64,000 nt of DNA from Pyrrhosoma nymphula (lineage: Eukaryota; Arthropoda; Insecta; Odonata; Coenagrionidae), in contig OY754332.1 in NCBI GenBank assembly GCA_963573305.1, forward strand, positions 46,165,559-46,229,558. The letters run 5' to 3'. Within the stretch, counting starts at the first letter, position 1. Every line of letters starts with the position of its first letter. Shown one piece after another: positions 22,951-35,020 of the stretch. Under the pieces are notes generated by a model. The model was not told the DNA's origin. It was given only the letters and a program-made list of their open reading frames with translations, and ran no database searches. The position numbers were made by a program, and so were the translations under genes.

Positions 22951-24059
22951 ATGAACACAGTCAATTATGGCTGTTTACTTCTTTATTTTTGCCATTTACG
23001 AGTTCAAGTTTCCACATATTGCATTAACTTATGGTTCACTTGTTTTATTTTGCTTGAACCTTTAGCCCTTTTATACAAACAACTGTCTTCTCCTCACCCC
23101 CTATCCTGGTTTTGAATGAATAATTGCAATGTGACACTAAAAATAGCTTCTTTGCCACATAGCTGACCGTTGCACTTGACCATTGGTGATTTCATATGAC
23201 ACCAACAATTTAAATATTGTGTATAATGTGTATACGTCAATAGTTCACATTGTGTTCATTTCTCTGGCAAGTAACAAATACGAAGTGTCTTTGCAATCAT
23301 ACTGCCGAATTCCAACCCACGCCTTTGAGATCACGAAATATCAGATGCCCTTGTTCGTGTTGTCTACTCTAGAGGCTTAAATGGCATTCAGGAAAAGAAA
23401 TAAAACTGTGTGGGGCATGACCACTGGTTGACATGCTCATTTGATTACTTTTTTGGAATATAACTTTGACAACAAACATAACTTTTTTAAGGCTTTAGAT
23501 TTATTTTGAACCATCCTAATGCAGCACAAAATAGAATAAAGTCGTGAGCAGTGCCCAAACCTTCATTTAGGTCTGCCCTTCTGACAAAAACAATGATCTG
23601 AAGCATGTTTGCCGACCTGAAGCATTCTTCTCACTCCTGAAGGAACTTTCTGTAATGTTGGGGCTACGTTGAGTTGTAACTTACTACGTTTACCACCTGA
23701 CCTTGGTCACTTTGACATCAAAATTATGACAGTTGTGTGTATGTAAATGTCCTTTAGTACTCAGCTAATGCACATTTCATATCATCCCTCTTCTGTCACA
23801 TATGTATGTTCGTAATTTACCATATTTGGTCATCTCATACAGAGTATTGTACTTGTAATTCCTTTAATTCTTTTTCTTACAAGTTCCACATTTTAGACCA
23901 TGTTATTTGCTTGATATAAGGATGCCATAAACATAGCTTAAAGCAAATTATGCCCCAAAGGTACACTAATTCAGTGATACATGTATTTGTGTGTACATAT
24001 GCACAAAACAAAAAGTTTTTCACCACAATTTACAATAAAAATGTGCTATCAATGATCAA

Positions 24060-24880
24060 TATCCTCACTTGAGTGGTTGTCAGCCTCCACAGCATAATTC
24101 CCTATTCCACACTCCCATTCCATATTCCACTGCATCAGCATCATGGCCCTTCCTCACAGCAATACACAAACCACCTCTACCACTACATCAGAAAATGTTA
24201 ATGCTGTGGAAAGCTTCTTGTTCTTGCTCCTCCACTGCCAATTTCTCCCCTTGAATCAAGGTATAAAACCACCCTGACAGACTCCACCTGTTCATCTCTG
24301 TTCCTGTCTCACCTGACAAATAAGATCAGAAAGATCCTCAGACATATCGCCCATCATCAGAGGTATTACTTCCACATCACTCTTCTTAATGTTGTACCCC
24401 TTTATTTCCTGCAAGTTTCCCACAACATTTTTACATAACATTTTATGCAATATTTTACTCAACACAGGGCCCTCACTTTGACCGGATGTCCCCCTCCAAC
24501 ATGTAATCTCACCCTGTAACCACCCAAGATTCGAATGCTTGCCCCTATCTCCACCCCAGTGCTACCCCCATTTCTTACAGGTCATCCTCGACGGCCACCT
24601 ACACCTCCACCAAAATTATTTGCCGTGTCCCTCGGAATTTCTACCCCTTCACCTCAAGCAAATGCACCACCCTATTTCTATGCCTCTCTGCTGACCCCAT
24701 CACTTCATCAGATCTGCATCCTTCCTAAATCCAATCAGGAAACCCACCCTCTCCAAAAGTCAAATGCCAGGATGAAGATGAGAGCTGTGGAGATGGCACA
24801 TATCCCTGTGTGACAAGGGCATATGAATATTCCTTTAATCTGTGGACACCCTCCTCTCATCACCTTTTCCAACATCTCTC
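24060..24880. other. C-rich, G-poor compositional block
   Basis: The plus strand here is strongly rich in C and poor in G compared with the flanking AT-rich intron. It gives Pro/Ser-rich open frames (24069-24254, 24535-24813) that look like composition effects, not proteins. No repeat or domain identified. It may be an ancient retroelement remnant or a low-complexity expansion. Confidence 0.4.
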
Positions 24881-25329
24881 ATGGAAGAAAGCATTGCTCT
24901 TCTTTGACTGACGAAGACCAACTGACTAAAAATACCATTATTTTTTGTGAGTGTCCTCTTTTAAGTTGTTTTTATATTTAAGTTTACTTTTCTTTTATAC
25001 TTTGGATCCACTTCTTGTTTTAACATATAATTTATCTGAAATATGGAATACTCTACTCTGAAATATTATGGTTTTATGTATATTTGGTGTAATTTATTTC
25101 TTGTTTAGTATGTTGTAATTATGTGTTTCTGGAAAGGTTTTTCATGATTCCTAGGCTTATTTTTTTTAAGTTAAATGCAATTTGAAACTTATTCTCTTTG
25201 AATTCACAAATTTGAGAGTAACCTGAGTTAGCTTGGGACACTTGAAGGCAATTATAACAGGATTGCAACAGGAATTTATTATGAGTAGGTATGTCTTGTA
25301 GGTAGCATGATAACCTTGACAGTTGGCGT

Positions 25330-25700
25330 AGTTGTTAAATAATAATAATAATATTTATTCTTCCATACATATGTTCATACAGATATTATTTCCATTCAAG
25401 GAAGTAAGGTAGCCTAAAAGGCAAGAAGCCTGTGATTAGGCTAACTTCAAATTCTACAATGCGGAAATGAAAAAACATAGAACCATAATTACTAATTACA
25501 TAAACAAAAACATTTAAAGGAATTTTAGTGCGTAAAAGTCAATTCACAACTGTAGTGGCTGTAAAATATGAATTACAACATAGAATGTACAATACATATG
25601 AAGCTTGAAATTGAAACATAATATACAAACCCTTTACAATAATGTTTCAATATCATCAAAAGTTACTATCCATTTTTGAATCAACCAAAACAAGTAGTTT
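25330..25700 (-). repeat. AATAAT microsatellite, possible retroelement 3' end
   Basis: Starts with AATAATAATAATATTTATT on the plus strand. Read on the minus strand this would be a simple-repeat 3' tail of a non-LTR element, followed upstream by unassigned sequence. A similar AATAATAATATTATAATAAT segment starts at about 51631. No coding part is visible. Confidence 0.3.
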
Positions 25701-26866
25701 TTTTAATTGTAAACTTTAATTAAACTGAAGAACTAGATAAAACTAAGTGTAAATACAAGTTATACAAGTTATATGGCTCTGTTGAAGTTCCACAGTGATC
25801 TTATTGTGTTTTAGAATAACTAAATGCTTTAGCCCTTTTGTCAACAAGGACAGAAGTATCTATTTTTCCTCGTGTAACTGCTTATTGGTACAAATTAAGA
25901 TGCAAATTTAGCATTTTATTATCCTTGCGTTTCTGCAAATCTCATCTCTAAAAAAATAGTTTTGAAAGATACACGCTTTATCAAAGTTTGAATTAACTGT
26001 CAATGTTGTGATTTTGGTCAACTAAGAGGCGTAATGAATTGTTGTTTACTCTTACTGTAGCATTATTTTGGCTTGAAGATCCCTTGTTAACTTTGTAGGC
26101 AATTAGTTAACATGATTTTAATTCTATTAGTCTGGGAGAAATCTTTAGGTTGCAATCCTTTGTCTTAATTTCTGAGGTATGCATGTGGCGAAGGGAATAT
26201 AAATTTCTCACATTATGAGTTGCTTAAAAAGATTAGGTTTTCGTTTTTAAGTGGGATAGAATTTGGCCATTAAAATCTGAAATTATGGCATTTACAAGTT
26301 CCAAGTTCTCTTGTAATGGTGAAGAGGGTTCCATGCCCACCAAGCATGTGCTAGTACAAATTTCATCGTCACAGTCAATTAAGTTCTGCTGTCTTAAATC
26401 TTTATGTGCATACCTTATGTGATTATGTGATAGATTGAGTTTCTCAGATACTTAGCAGTTATTAAATGTGAGAAGTCCTTCCTTATGCTGTGAAGTTAGA
26501 GCTAGAAGAAGCTCCTATAAAAGTATATGTGACATGGAGAGCATGGTGAGAATTTTTTATTGAATCCAACCATTTCCTTGACAACTCTTGATTCTTGTAC
26601 TACTACCATGGCACGCTATTTCGAGGATAGCACTGCTTGAGGCCACATGTTTTCTCTACCCAAGGGGGAATCACCTTTTCAGCACGTACTAGTAATGGAG
26701 CATTTTGTTTTAGTGAGCCATCACATGGCACGAATAGGACTTAGATGATTAAGCTCTGCAATCATGGAATTTGGCATTGCTAACATTTTGCCTGCTCTGC
26801 TTAATTTACCCAAAACTAGGGAAGTGGCATGTTAAAGAAGTGTGATGCGCATTTTTCCTTTCACAG

Positions 26867-27213
26867 GGTCTAAGACAAGGCATATGCGTCAGGTGTTTGA
26901 CAGAGTGCCTGGCCTGTCCAGCCATCACAGGTGTAGGATGTGCGGGAAAGTGGTGACCCACATGCGGAATCACTATCACGTCCACTTTCCGGGCCGGTAT
27001 GTGTGCCCCTATTGTCAGGCCATCTACACCCGCAGTGACAACCTACGCACTCACGTGCGATACAAACACTGTAATCCCTCCGTGGATGCTTCTAAGTCCA
27101 GTGAGCAAGATGGCTGGGGAGGGAGGGTAGAGAAAGATGAGCAATGTAGCACTGTAGAGCATAAGGCAACATCTTTGGTGAAAGCAGAATTACTGATGGC
27201 ATCCAAAACCTAA
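26867..27213 (+). CDS. alternative terminal exon 2, zinc-finger pair
   Basis: The acceptor TTTCCTTTCACAG ends at 26866; the first two bases (GG) complete a Gly codon. The reading SKTRHMRQVFDRVPG leads to finger 1, CRMCGKVVTHMRNHYHVH (C-x2-C-x9-H-x3-H), a linker FPGRYV, and finger 2, CPYC followed by YTRSDNLRTHVRYKH (C-x2-C-x12-H-x4-H). A Ser/Lys/Glu-rich tail of about 47 residues ends at TAA. It is the closest relative of exon 4 (32052), sharing HMRQ-x-FDRVP, NHYHVHFPG and YTRSD. AATAAA at 28018 could be its polyadenylation signal. The role inferred is the DNA-binding end of one isoform. Confidence 0.85.
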
Positions 27214-29232
27214 AGGAAGAATTTAAAACCTATTAAATTTCAAGTTGTTTTAGTTGTGTATTCAAAATTACTGTCAGTTGTGATATGTAGGATGAACGGT
27301 TGACATGTAATGCAAATGCTACTTGTTTTTCAAGTAATTTCCGCCTAAAAGAATTGTGATATTTCATAAACGATCTGCAATGGCCTCGTTAGAAGCTGGG
27401 ACCATAGTCTCGCTATGCCTCCTAAAAAATGTGATATATTAACAAATTAAGATGTTGTGCCAAAGTTTGAAAAACTGAGAATGACTTTGACTATTAAATG
27501 ATCGGTATAGGAAAATCCTGTTTATTTGAGTGATTATCTGTGGAATAGTGAAATGTTATTTTTTTATTGTGTGCTTATTGAATTTGAGCAACTGAATTTC
27601 TGTTGAACTGTCATGAGTACCTGGTTTGATCTGTTTTTATGTAGTTCTTGGAATGGGATAATTTATGATTGTTATCCATATTTAAGGTTCTCGAATGAGT
27701 TCAATTTGGATACTTAAAATGCTATCTGATTAGTATGTTCTATGCTGGTGGGTTAGATAATATTTTGATTTTGTCAATTTTTTTGCAGCTGTGGCTTTTA
27801 TCTGCAGGTCACACGTGCTCTACAGATCAAGTAATGGCTTCTTCATGTAATGAGCTTGAGTGCTTTAATGTATGTCATGTTTGATTCAGAAAGTACTGGT
27901 ACAAGGAAGGAAGGCATTGAGTGGTCCAATTGCTCCTTTTTGAGAACCTTGAATTTGCTAGATATTATTTTATTGGGGTCTGAAGTTATTTAAAAAAAAG
28001 TTGTGCAAGATAAGTGCAATAAATATATACTCATTGATTAAATGTAATTTGGTATGATTTTACATGACTAAGGGTGGATTGTACAGTGGGAAAAATATTG
28101 TTTTCCTTGAGGCTGATGGTTTATTTTCTGGTCATGATTAAGATTTATAGCACATTTCTTGCCAAGTCAAAGAATAGCAAATTAAGTTTGCTTGGATAAA
28201 TCTTTATTCTAGTTAATGCTAAGCGCAGAGTTTTCATGCTGATCCTCAGCAATATTATTACCGTTTGGAAAATTCACTATCAGCCTTTACATTATTTTTT
28301 AGGGTATTGCATAAGTATGTCAAAGCTTTGTTGAGCCTGTGAGGATGGACTTGGTTGGATTTAATATGCTGATTTAGATTTATTATTTCTGATGATACTT
28401 CGAGTATTTGATTCTGTCATTCAGGCTGAAAGCCAATGCCTTACTATCTTGAGCATATACCCTGCCTTAAAAAGGATGTGATAATTATGCATACAGAGGG
28501 AGTATGTATATATAATTTGCGGATATTAAAATGAAGTGAGCTGTTTTTCATAATAAAGGTTTTACCAAAAAGTGTTTTTCTCTTAATTGTTTCTGCTAAA
28601 AAAAATTTTGAAAAAGGATAATGTTTTATTCTTACTTTAGAAGTTTATTCGTCTGTTCATTCATTATTGATGTTTTAAGGTTTATTTGTTGAAAAAGTTG
28701 TTGTGCTGATTTTAGCATCCTTTACTCCTTAGCGTCTTAAGTGTTTTTATATCTGGAGGGTAAAGTGTGGTGACTTGTTTTTATTGAATACTTATTTTAT
28801 TTTCCATGTTTTTGTATATATTTGTTATTTTTCAAATCTGTTATTTCTTTGTATCAGTTTTCTCTATTTTATGTATATCACCCCTTTTGGCCTATAAGAT
28901 GCATCTGTCGGAGGATTTTTTTCCTTAAAATGTATTAATGTGATTATTTTTAACCTGTTGACATTTTCTCATTGAAACAAAAATGCAGGATTCAATACAC
29001 CTTGCAAGAGAGAAATTTTGCTTGCTTATCAGTAGCTATCATATCCCATATGCTGGTATGTAGCTTGTTTTCTGTCAAGGTGGAGGTCAATTTTTCATTG
29101 TAGGTTTTATTCAGTAAAAAAAACCTTTCAGAGCTATTTTATTTTTCTTTTTTTTTGTCTACGTTGAAGTATGTAGTCAGTGTTAAGTTTTGCTCGTGCC
29201 CCATGGAGAATACATATGAAATTTACATGCCA
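27214..29232. other. 3' UTR candidate and intron, no further feature
   Basis: The first ~800 bases after the stop could be 3' untranslated sequence of the exon-2 isoform, ending near AATAAA at 28018-28023. The remainder is T-rich intron with no recognised element. Confidence 0.4.
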
Positions 29233-29806
29233 GTTTAGAGCAGTGGTTCCCAAACTGTGTCATGACCCACTGGTGATTCGTGGGCGATCTTTTAGTGGAA
29301 AAAAAATTAGCGATGGGGAGTGCATCTTTAGCTCGCTGCCAAAACATGGTCTGCAGTGAAATTAGAGGGATGTCAGGGTTACAACAGGCCTGGAATACCT
29401 GGAGAAGTTGTGAAAATTGAAAATGGGGCCTGTAAAAGTCAAGGGAAGTGAGAAATCAGCCTAGAAATGTGCTGTTACTAGTTAAAATTGGATAGTTTAA
29501 AAAAATATAGGGGTGTACTATTTTTGGCACTTTCTGCTGGTGTGTGTATACAGTGTGTCCCATTGATCATCTGTCATTTTTTACCTCTAATTTTAGACAT
29601 TTCTATTAGTGCCACATTGATGAAATTTGACACCATGGTAGTAAAAAGTCTTATGTTTTGTTGTCTCCAAGCGAAATTTTACAAATTTGACCTTGTGACC
29701 CCAGAATGGGGGCCCAATCCCAAATCCAAAATTTGCCTTATGGGCTATTAATGTTAAAAAATTTGAGACACAAAAAAGTCATATTTATTTTGCAAAACTT
29801 TTAATA

Positions 29807-30074
29807 CAGTAAAACTCCAATTGTCTGAACTCCAACTGTCATGATCGCCAGAATCGGCTTTTTACAGTAAGGGCAATAGGCTATTCAAAACGTGGATTGT
29901 ATCTTTTGTACTGTAAATTTCATTTGGCAGTTATTGGTTACAGCACATACAATTTCTTTAGCATTCTTAGATCATTCTGAAGCGAATACGTTAAGAAATT
30001 ACTTTTTTTGTGAGTTATTTATTTATCCTGATGGGGTCTGGTCCCAATTGATCCAGATAATTGGAGTTCTACTG
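29807..30074. mobile_element. Tigger-type MITE (268 bp)
   Basis: Ends CAGTAAAACTCCAATTGTCTG and the complement of CAGTAGAACTCCAATTATCTG, flanked by TA on both sides (29805-29806 and 30075-30076), as expected for pogo/Tigger elements. No coding capacity. Inserted inside the surrounding hAT element. A shorter relative lies at about 34948. Confidence 0.8.
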
Positions 30075-30219
30075 TACAAAGGTTTTTGGGCACTATAGAG
30101 TTTTTTGTTCCGTGCCTGAATGAAGGCTCTTATGTGGTGCTTAGCTGTAAATAATGTCTCTTAAGTAGGGAGGAATAAGAGAGGTACGTAGAGTGTTTCA
30201 CATGCATGTGTGTGTTATC

Positions 30220-30440
30220 TAATGTGCCTCCATTTGATGGCCAGTGCGAATATCACTCGGGACAGGCAAGTGGCCGGTGATCCGTCACCGAGTTGGACGA
30301 TGAGTCCAACACCTTGCCGTGCTTGAATTTCCCTTGTCGGTGATGAGACCTAAGAATAATATGGCATCAGAGAGGCGGCTGGTTTTCGCCCAGAGTAACA
30401 GTGGTGGTGCTCCGTTTGTTGGGAAACTTTATTCCACCAC
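30220..30440 (+). mobile_element. interspersed repeat family B, copy 1
   Basis: Flanked by perfect 10-bp direct repeats GTGTGTTATC (30210-30219 and 30441-30450). Sequence conserved with a minus-strand copy at about 48.4-48.6 kb and a shorter plus-strand copy at about 50.0 kb. Shared blocks include GTGGCCAG, AAGAATAATATG, CATCAGA, and near the 3' end GGTGCTCCGTTTGTTGGGAAAC. It has no obvious tRNA or 5S head and no protein. The direct repeats suggest retroposition; class unknown. Confidence 0.7.
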
Positions 30441-31511
30441 GTGTGTTATCGTGTCGTGCTTTTACTATTGTGCCTTCCTTAAAATGCACACATACTGAAG
30501 AGTGGTTATTGTCACCTGGAAAAGTGGAAATTTGGGCTTGGAATTAGAAAAGTTCTGGAATTTCATAGGTTTTTATTAGGTGGGTCGCGGAAAATTGTCA
30601 AATCTAAGGTGGTGGGTCTCACAGCAATAAAGTTTGGGAACTGCTGGTTTAAAGCATTCATTCACGATTTGGGGGATTTGATGGGTTGGGATATTGATGC
30701 AACTTATGGTTAATGATATAGTTTGTGACTAGATGTCCTCTCATGAGGGCTTGCCAATTTAAAATTTCTCATTGAAGGTGCAATATAGAACTTTGAAGAA
30801 GCTCCTTCAGGTTTTTGACTGGCCGAGTGATATTTTTGACTAAATCGTTTTAATTTTTCCTTCCGAGTATGCTGTTTGAGTAAATATTTGTTATTTTTTA
30901 ATTTGGCTCAAATATATCCATTGTGTTTTTGCCACTGATTTAGAGAAATGATATGCACCTTATAGGCCTCAATTCACTTGATATTATGGAGACCTATGAC
31001 TGAAATATTTATCTATTCCTTTTTTTTGTTGTTACACTGTTTTCTCCTTCAGTATTTGTGGAGTGATTAAGTATAATCCTTATAATTTGCATTTTACTTG
31101 TTAGTTGTAATTTCATGGGAAATTTTTACAATTTAAGTGCATTTCCAGAGTCTGTTACATATGTCAAGATACTCATGCCCATTGTTAATATTTTAAGGTA
31201 GAAATTAGATTACAGTTCTCTGGTCAATTTTCTCTTGTTTGGTTTTCCAGTCCAAATAACTGAACATCACTCCTTGTATCTTTCTGTTCATATTTTTATA
31301 GAGCAATGTAACATGGCCAATAATAAACAGCATAATATCATTATGCAAAAGTAACGTCTGAAGTTTCAATTTTCACCAGGAAGTGTGGTTGATGAGAAAG
31401 ACCTCCATTGTGTTGTTCAGGGAAACAATGCTTTCAGGGTGGTGGTCATGTTTTTCGAAGAGCAGAAGGAATCATTATGTTAAATTGTTGACCGCTGACT
31501 CTTTTTTTCAG

Positions 31512-31762
31512 GTTGTCAAACATCCAAAGGTGCATTTGGGGGCCAGACTCCCCAGTCGAGTGGTGATATATTCATTCGACTGCCTGCAAGTTCCTTATTT
31601 CTCTGCCGAATGTGTGGCAAAACTGTCAGCAACAAGTGGCATCACTTTAGGCGTCACTGGCCAGACAAAATACCGTGTCCTATTTGTCACGCAGTGTTTG
31701 CTAGGAAAGACCATCTAAAATACCACCTAAGAGTGAAACATGAGTGTGTAGCAGCCATATGA
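31512..31762 (+). CDS. alternative terminal exon 3, zinc-finger pair
   Basis: The acceptor CTCTTTTTTTCAG ends at 31511. The first two bases (GT) complete a Gly codon and the frame continues CQTSKGAFGGQTPQSSGD. Finger 1 is CRMCGKTVSNKWHHFRRH (C-x2-C-x9-H-x3-H), finger 2 is CPICHAVFARKDHLKYHLRVKH (C-x2-C-x12-H-x4-H), and a short ECVAAI tail ends at TGA. The longest open frame here is in a different phase and hides this exon; the finger frame is the one that matches the split-codon phase of all sister exons. It lies only 289 bp before exon 4. NKWHHFRRH makes it the most divergent of the short-spaced type. Confidence 0.85.
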
Positions 31763-32051
31763 TCAACAGATATTACTCCTCTGCCCCTAATTCAAAAAGA
31801 AATACCATGCACAGTGTAATTATTGATGGACAAAATGAGTGTATGTAGATGTCATGTTTTCGTTGAGGGCAGAAATTTGGCTGAGTAATGTAAATTTTCA
31901 GTTATTTTTGGAAATTGTTAATGCATGATATTAATTATCTGCAATGGTTGAGGATGTCACTAAGAAATCTTGAATGAAGAGAAATTTTTACGTCCAGAAG
32001 GGTTGACTTTTCAAGCTATCGCCTTCTGATTCCCTATTTTTCCTCTTGCAG

Positions 32052-32326
32052 GGCCAAAGTCCTCACACATGAGACAAATGTTTGACAGGGTTCCAGAAAA
32101 CTCCAATCACTTCAAGTGTAAGAAGTGTGGAAAAATTGTCTCCCACATTAGGAATCATTATCATGTTCATTTCCCTGGGCATTATGAATGCCCTTTATGT
32201 CTGACCACGTATACCCGAAGTGATAGTCTACGTTACCATTATAAAATTAAGCATTTTGCTAAGAGTTGGTTCAGAACATCGCTGGACTCATCTCATGAAG
32301 AAGAAAGTGCCTCACAGTTTGTTTAA
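32052..32326 (+). CDS. alternative terminal exon 4, zinc-finger pair
   Basis: The acceptor TTTTTCCTCTTGCAG ends at 32051, and GG completes the split Gly codon. Reading PKSSHMRQMFDRVPENSN leads to finger 1, CKKCGKIVSHIRNHYHVH (C-x2-C-x9-H-x3-H), FPGHYE, and finger 2, CPLCLTTYTRSDSLRYHYKIKH. A 19-residue acidic/Ser tail ends at TAA. Aligned over 67 residues from the start, 42 are identical to exon 2, so the two arose by exon duplication. A likely polyadenylation signal AATAAA is at 32525-32530, about 200 bases after the stop. Confidence 0.87.
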
Positions 32327-32524
32327 AGTGAGTTGTACTGCCATGTGTAAGACTGAAGCTATTAGGGAAGCTCCTTTTCATCCAGTTGAATTTCTCCACC
32401 CTCTAGATAGCCCTTGGGATGGAGGGAGTAATTTAAATTATTATTAAAAGCTATAGTTGGGGATTTCTTTCTCATGAGCATTCATTATTGTAGATAAATA
32501 TTTGTCATTAATGTAAAACAGTTG

Positions 32525-32530
32525 AATAAA
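32525..32530 (+). terminator. polyadenylation signal for exon-4 isoform
   Basis: AATAAA in GTTGAATAAATATGACC, followed within about 40 bases by T-rich sequence. Position is suitable for a ~200-nt 3' UTR after the exon-4 stop codon. Confidence 0.5.
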
Positions 32531-34947
32531 TATGACCCTTCTTCCATCAATGCTGTTGTCTTCTCACATTCCTTTTTACATCTCCCCGTGTTAGTGCTTT
32601 ATTTAAAATCTTATCTTGGTTTCTAAGCCTTCTTAGCTGGTGAATACTTTGAGTTACCGTGTGAGTTATATCTTTAGTAGTTTTGTTATGTAGGATGAGA
32701 AGATAAGTCTATCTTCTCATCCAAGAGATTTATATTGGCTTCTGTATATATGTTGAACTAAATCAAAATCATTCATTGAATTTTTCTTTCAGCTAATGGC
32801 ATGCATATATGATAATCACCAAAAACTGCTCATTGGAATCGATGTTCACTTGTATTTTTGTTCACTTATGTATTTCTGTTTGAAAGCTGTATGCTATTAT
32901 TCTTGATGACTTACATGCAGCTTTGTGGAGCACCACGTACCATCATAAATAGTTCTTAAGGTCCTAATGCAAAACATCCATAAGTCAGGGTCAGTGGCGT
33001 AATTCAGGGGTGGCAGTTGCCACTCCAGGATGGTCTAACCCAATATTTTGCCACCCCAGAATTTTGTAGTAAATATCTTGATAAATTACAAACAATTGGA
33101 AAATTGCAATTCTACGTGCACGGCCCTTTGTTGAACTTTCTTGATTCTTCATTAATCATGCCTAATTTAGGAGGATTTCACCTGAGGGGTATTCCATACC
33201 TCCCGGTATGCCTCACCACCCCTGCTAAAAAGCTAAAATTACACCCATGGCCAGTGTCAACATACGATCAACTTTATCCTAAACTCAACTCTTATCCTCT
33301 ATGTGGAATTTTGGACATTGTGTGTGGTATGGTATGTGGTTCCATGGTGGAGGTCAATTTAATTTTTGTGCAGAAAGGTAAAAAAAATCTTAGTTTCAAG
33401 TTCAATATAGCCAAAATATTTAGCAATGGGGTTAAATGATTAATATCCTCTGTTACTTGTAAATTACGTGTGGTGAGAGTTCATCATGACACGCTCATTA
33501 CGTGTGAGTGTAAGATCTGCTAATGTTTTGAAATTTGGCTGGTGGTCTTTGCTTTGTGGTATATGATCAGTAGTAAGCCATCAAAGTAGACCATTGGGGA
33601 ATCATCCGTGTGCATTATCTGGCAGGAAAAATGCATGTCTTTATTCGGGCCTCTGGGGTATTTTTAGAACGAGGTACTCGGTCAAGTACTGATGAATTCT
33701 TTGGAGAGCTTAAGACCTCAAATGATAGAATTTCCAGTGGCTTGTGTTTTGTTGTCATATTTTCATTTATGAAATTGCATAGTTTGTGCTCAAGCAGTGC
33801 AAATTTGTTCAACAATTAAAATTACACAAAAGTTCTAATAGCCAAAAATTAATTCATGATGTTGTACAGGTTTTCTTAATACCTTTCTTGTCTAATGCTC
33901 TAGTTCGTGTTCTATTTTTAATTGCTCTGTATTACATTTCTGGTGGCACTAAATGAAACAGATGCAATTGTACATATTAGTCGTTATAAAAATTAGGCTT
34001 TCATGCCAATGAGAGACTACATTAATTTCTTATTCATATTTCAGCTTGTTTGTAGTATGCCTATTGCATTTTAAATAGTTATTTAGTCGATCAGATCTTA
34101 AAATGTTGTCATTGTGCTATGACATTTACTATTTTTATTGCTCTGCAACATTAATTTTGCTTTTGTTTATTTGCCTCTTTTAAGATTTTCCAGATTGGTG
34201 ATTGTGAACTATTTTAACTTTCTTTGATCCATTTTGAGGGATTGCTGCTGAGGCACATGGTTTATATGTTAGCACATGGTTTATAACCAAGCATTTTTAT
34301 GAAAAAAGTCAAACCAATCAGGCATTGTTCATAACATTTGCACTCTGTTTGCATTTGATTTTATAAACTCATAAATAGTCTCCGGTAGCATTTAACCTTG
34401 TCTAAATGAATATTTAATTGACAATTCATCAGTCAGGTAAGCTAAATATTGGTATTTCTTCTTTGTTCGATGAATGTTGGTGGCTACTATTGGCATATAA
34501 TTACTTAGAGATTACATCTAGGTGAAGGATACGTCAGCTGGTTAGATGGAGGTAGAAATGAGAGAATCAGAATTTTAGTTTGCAAGCGGTGTCTGTTAAC
34601 CCTTTTCACTCGGGTGTCAAGTGTCACTTGACTCATGCCCTTCATTTAAGTACTATAGATATAAAAAAATGTTTAAAAATAAATATTTTGGTATTAAATT
34701 CTTAGTGTGATTAAGTGAATGAAGTACCTACTTAGTGCTTTCCCTGGGTCATCCAGATGGCAAATGAAGATCTCAGAGGGTGTACATATCATTTTTAACA
34801 GTGGGCTGGTTAAAATGCTAGTTTTTTTGGAAGAAAGGATGTATTAGGAAACCCTTTGGTGTCCGAGGTTAATGTTCAATGAGCCATTAAGAACTAGAGG
34901 CAACTGCTACCTTAGTGTAATTAATATGAAATGGCCTCATTTTGAAG
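32531..34947. other. intron with one possible degraded hAT element
   Basis: AT-rich. About 32992-33256 begins CAGTGGCGTAATTCAGGGG and ends with the complement of CACTGGCCATGGGTGTAATT, which resembles hAT-type ends, but no target-site duplication was found. The 140-codon open frame at 33017-33439 overlaps it and has no recognised domain. Confidence 0.3.
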
Positions 34948-35020
34948 GTAAAAACTCCAATCATGCGAATTCTAACTATCCGGATCGCCAATTATCTGTA
35001 TATTAGGAGTTATGCTGTAC
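34948..35020. mobile_element. short Tigger-type MITE remnant
   Basis: Starts GTAAAAACTCCAATCATGCG and ends with the complement of GTACAGCATAACTCC. Its interior (AACTATCCGGATCGCCAATT) resembles the element at 29807. Only about 73 bp remain and the left terminus is incomplete. Confidence 0.45.

Larger units (their letters stand above)
29241..30646. mobile_element. non-autonomous hAT-type element (1.4 kb)
   Basis: Terminal inverted repeats CAGTGGTTCCCAAACT (left) and the complement of CAGCAGTTCCCAAACT (right). 8-bp flanking repeats differ at one position: GTTTAGAG (29233-29240) and GTTTAAAG (30647-30654). It encodes no visible transposase. It carries a Tigger-type MITE and a retroposed repeat of family B, both younger than this element. 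Confidence 0.8.

Noticed and set aside
24535..24813. Pro-rich protein
   Set aside because: The frame follows from the C-rich composition of the block; no conserved motif or splice site supports it.
31383..31718. 111-residue open frame as a gene
   Set aside because: Wrong phase for the splice site; it is the shadow of the finger exon at 31512-31762.
33017..33439. 140-residue open frame as a gene
   Set aside because: No domain, overlaps a likely degraded hAT-type element, and has intron-like codon use.
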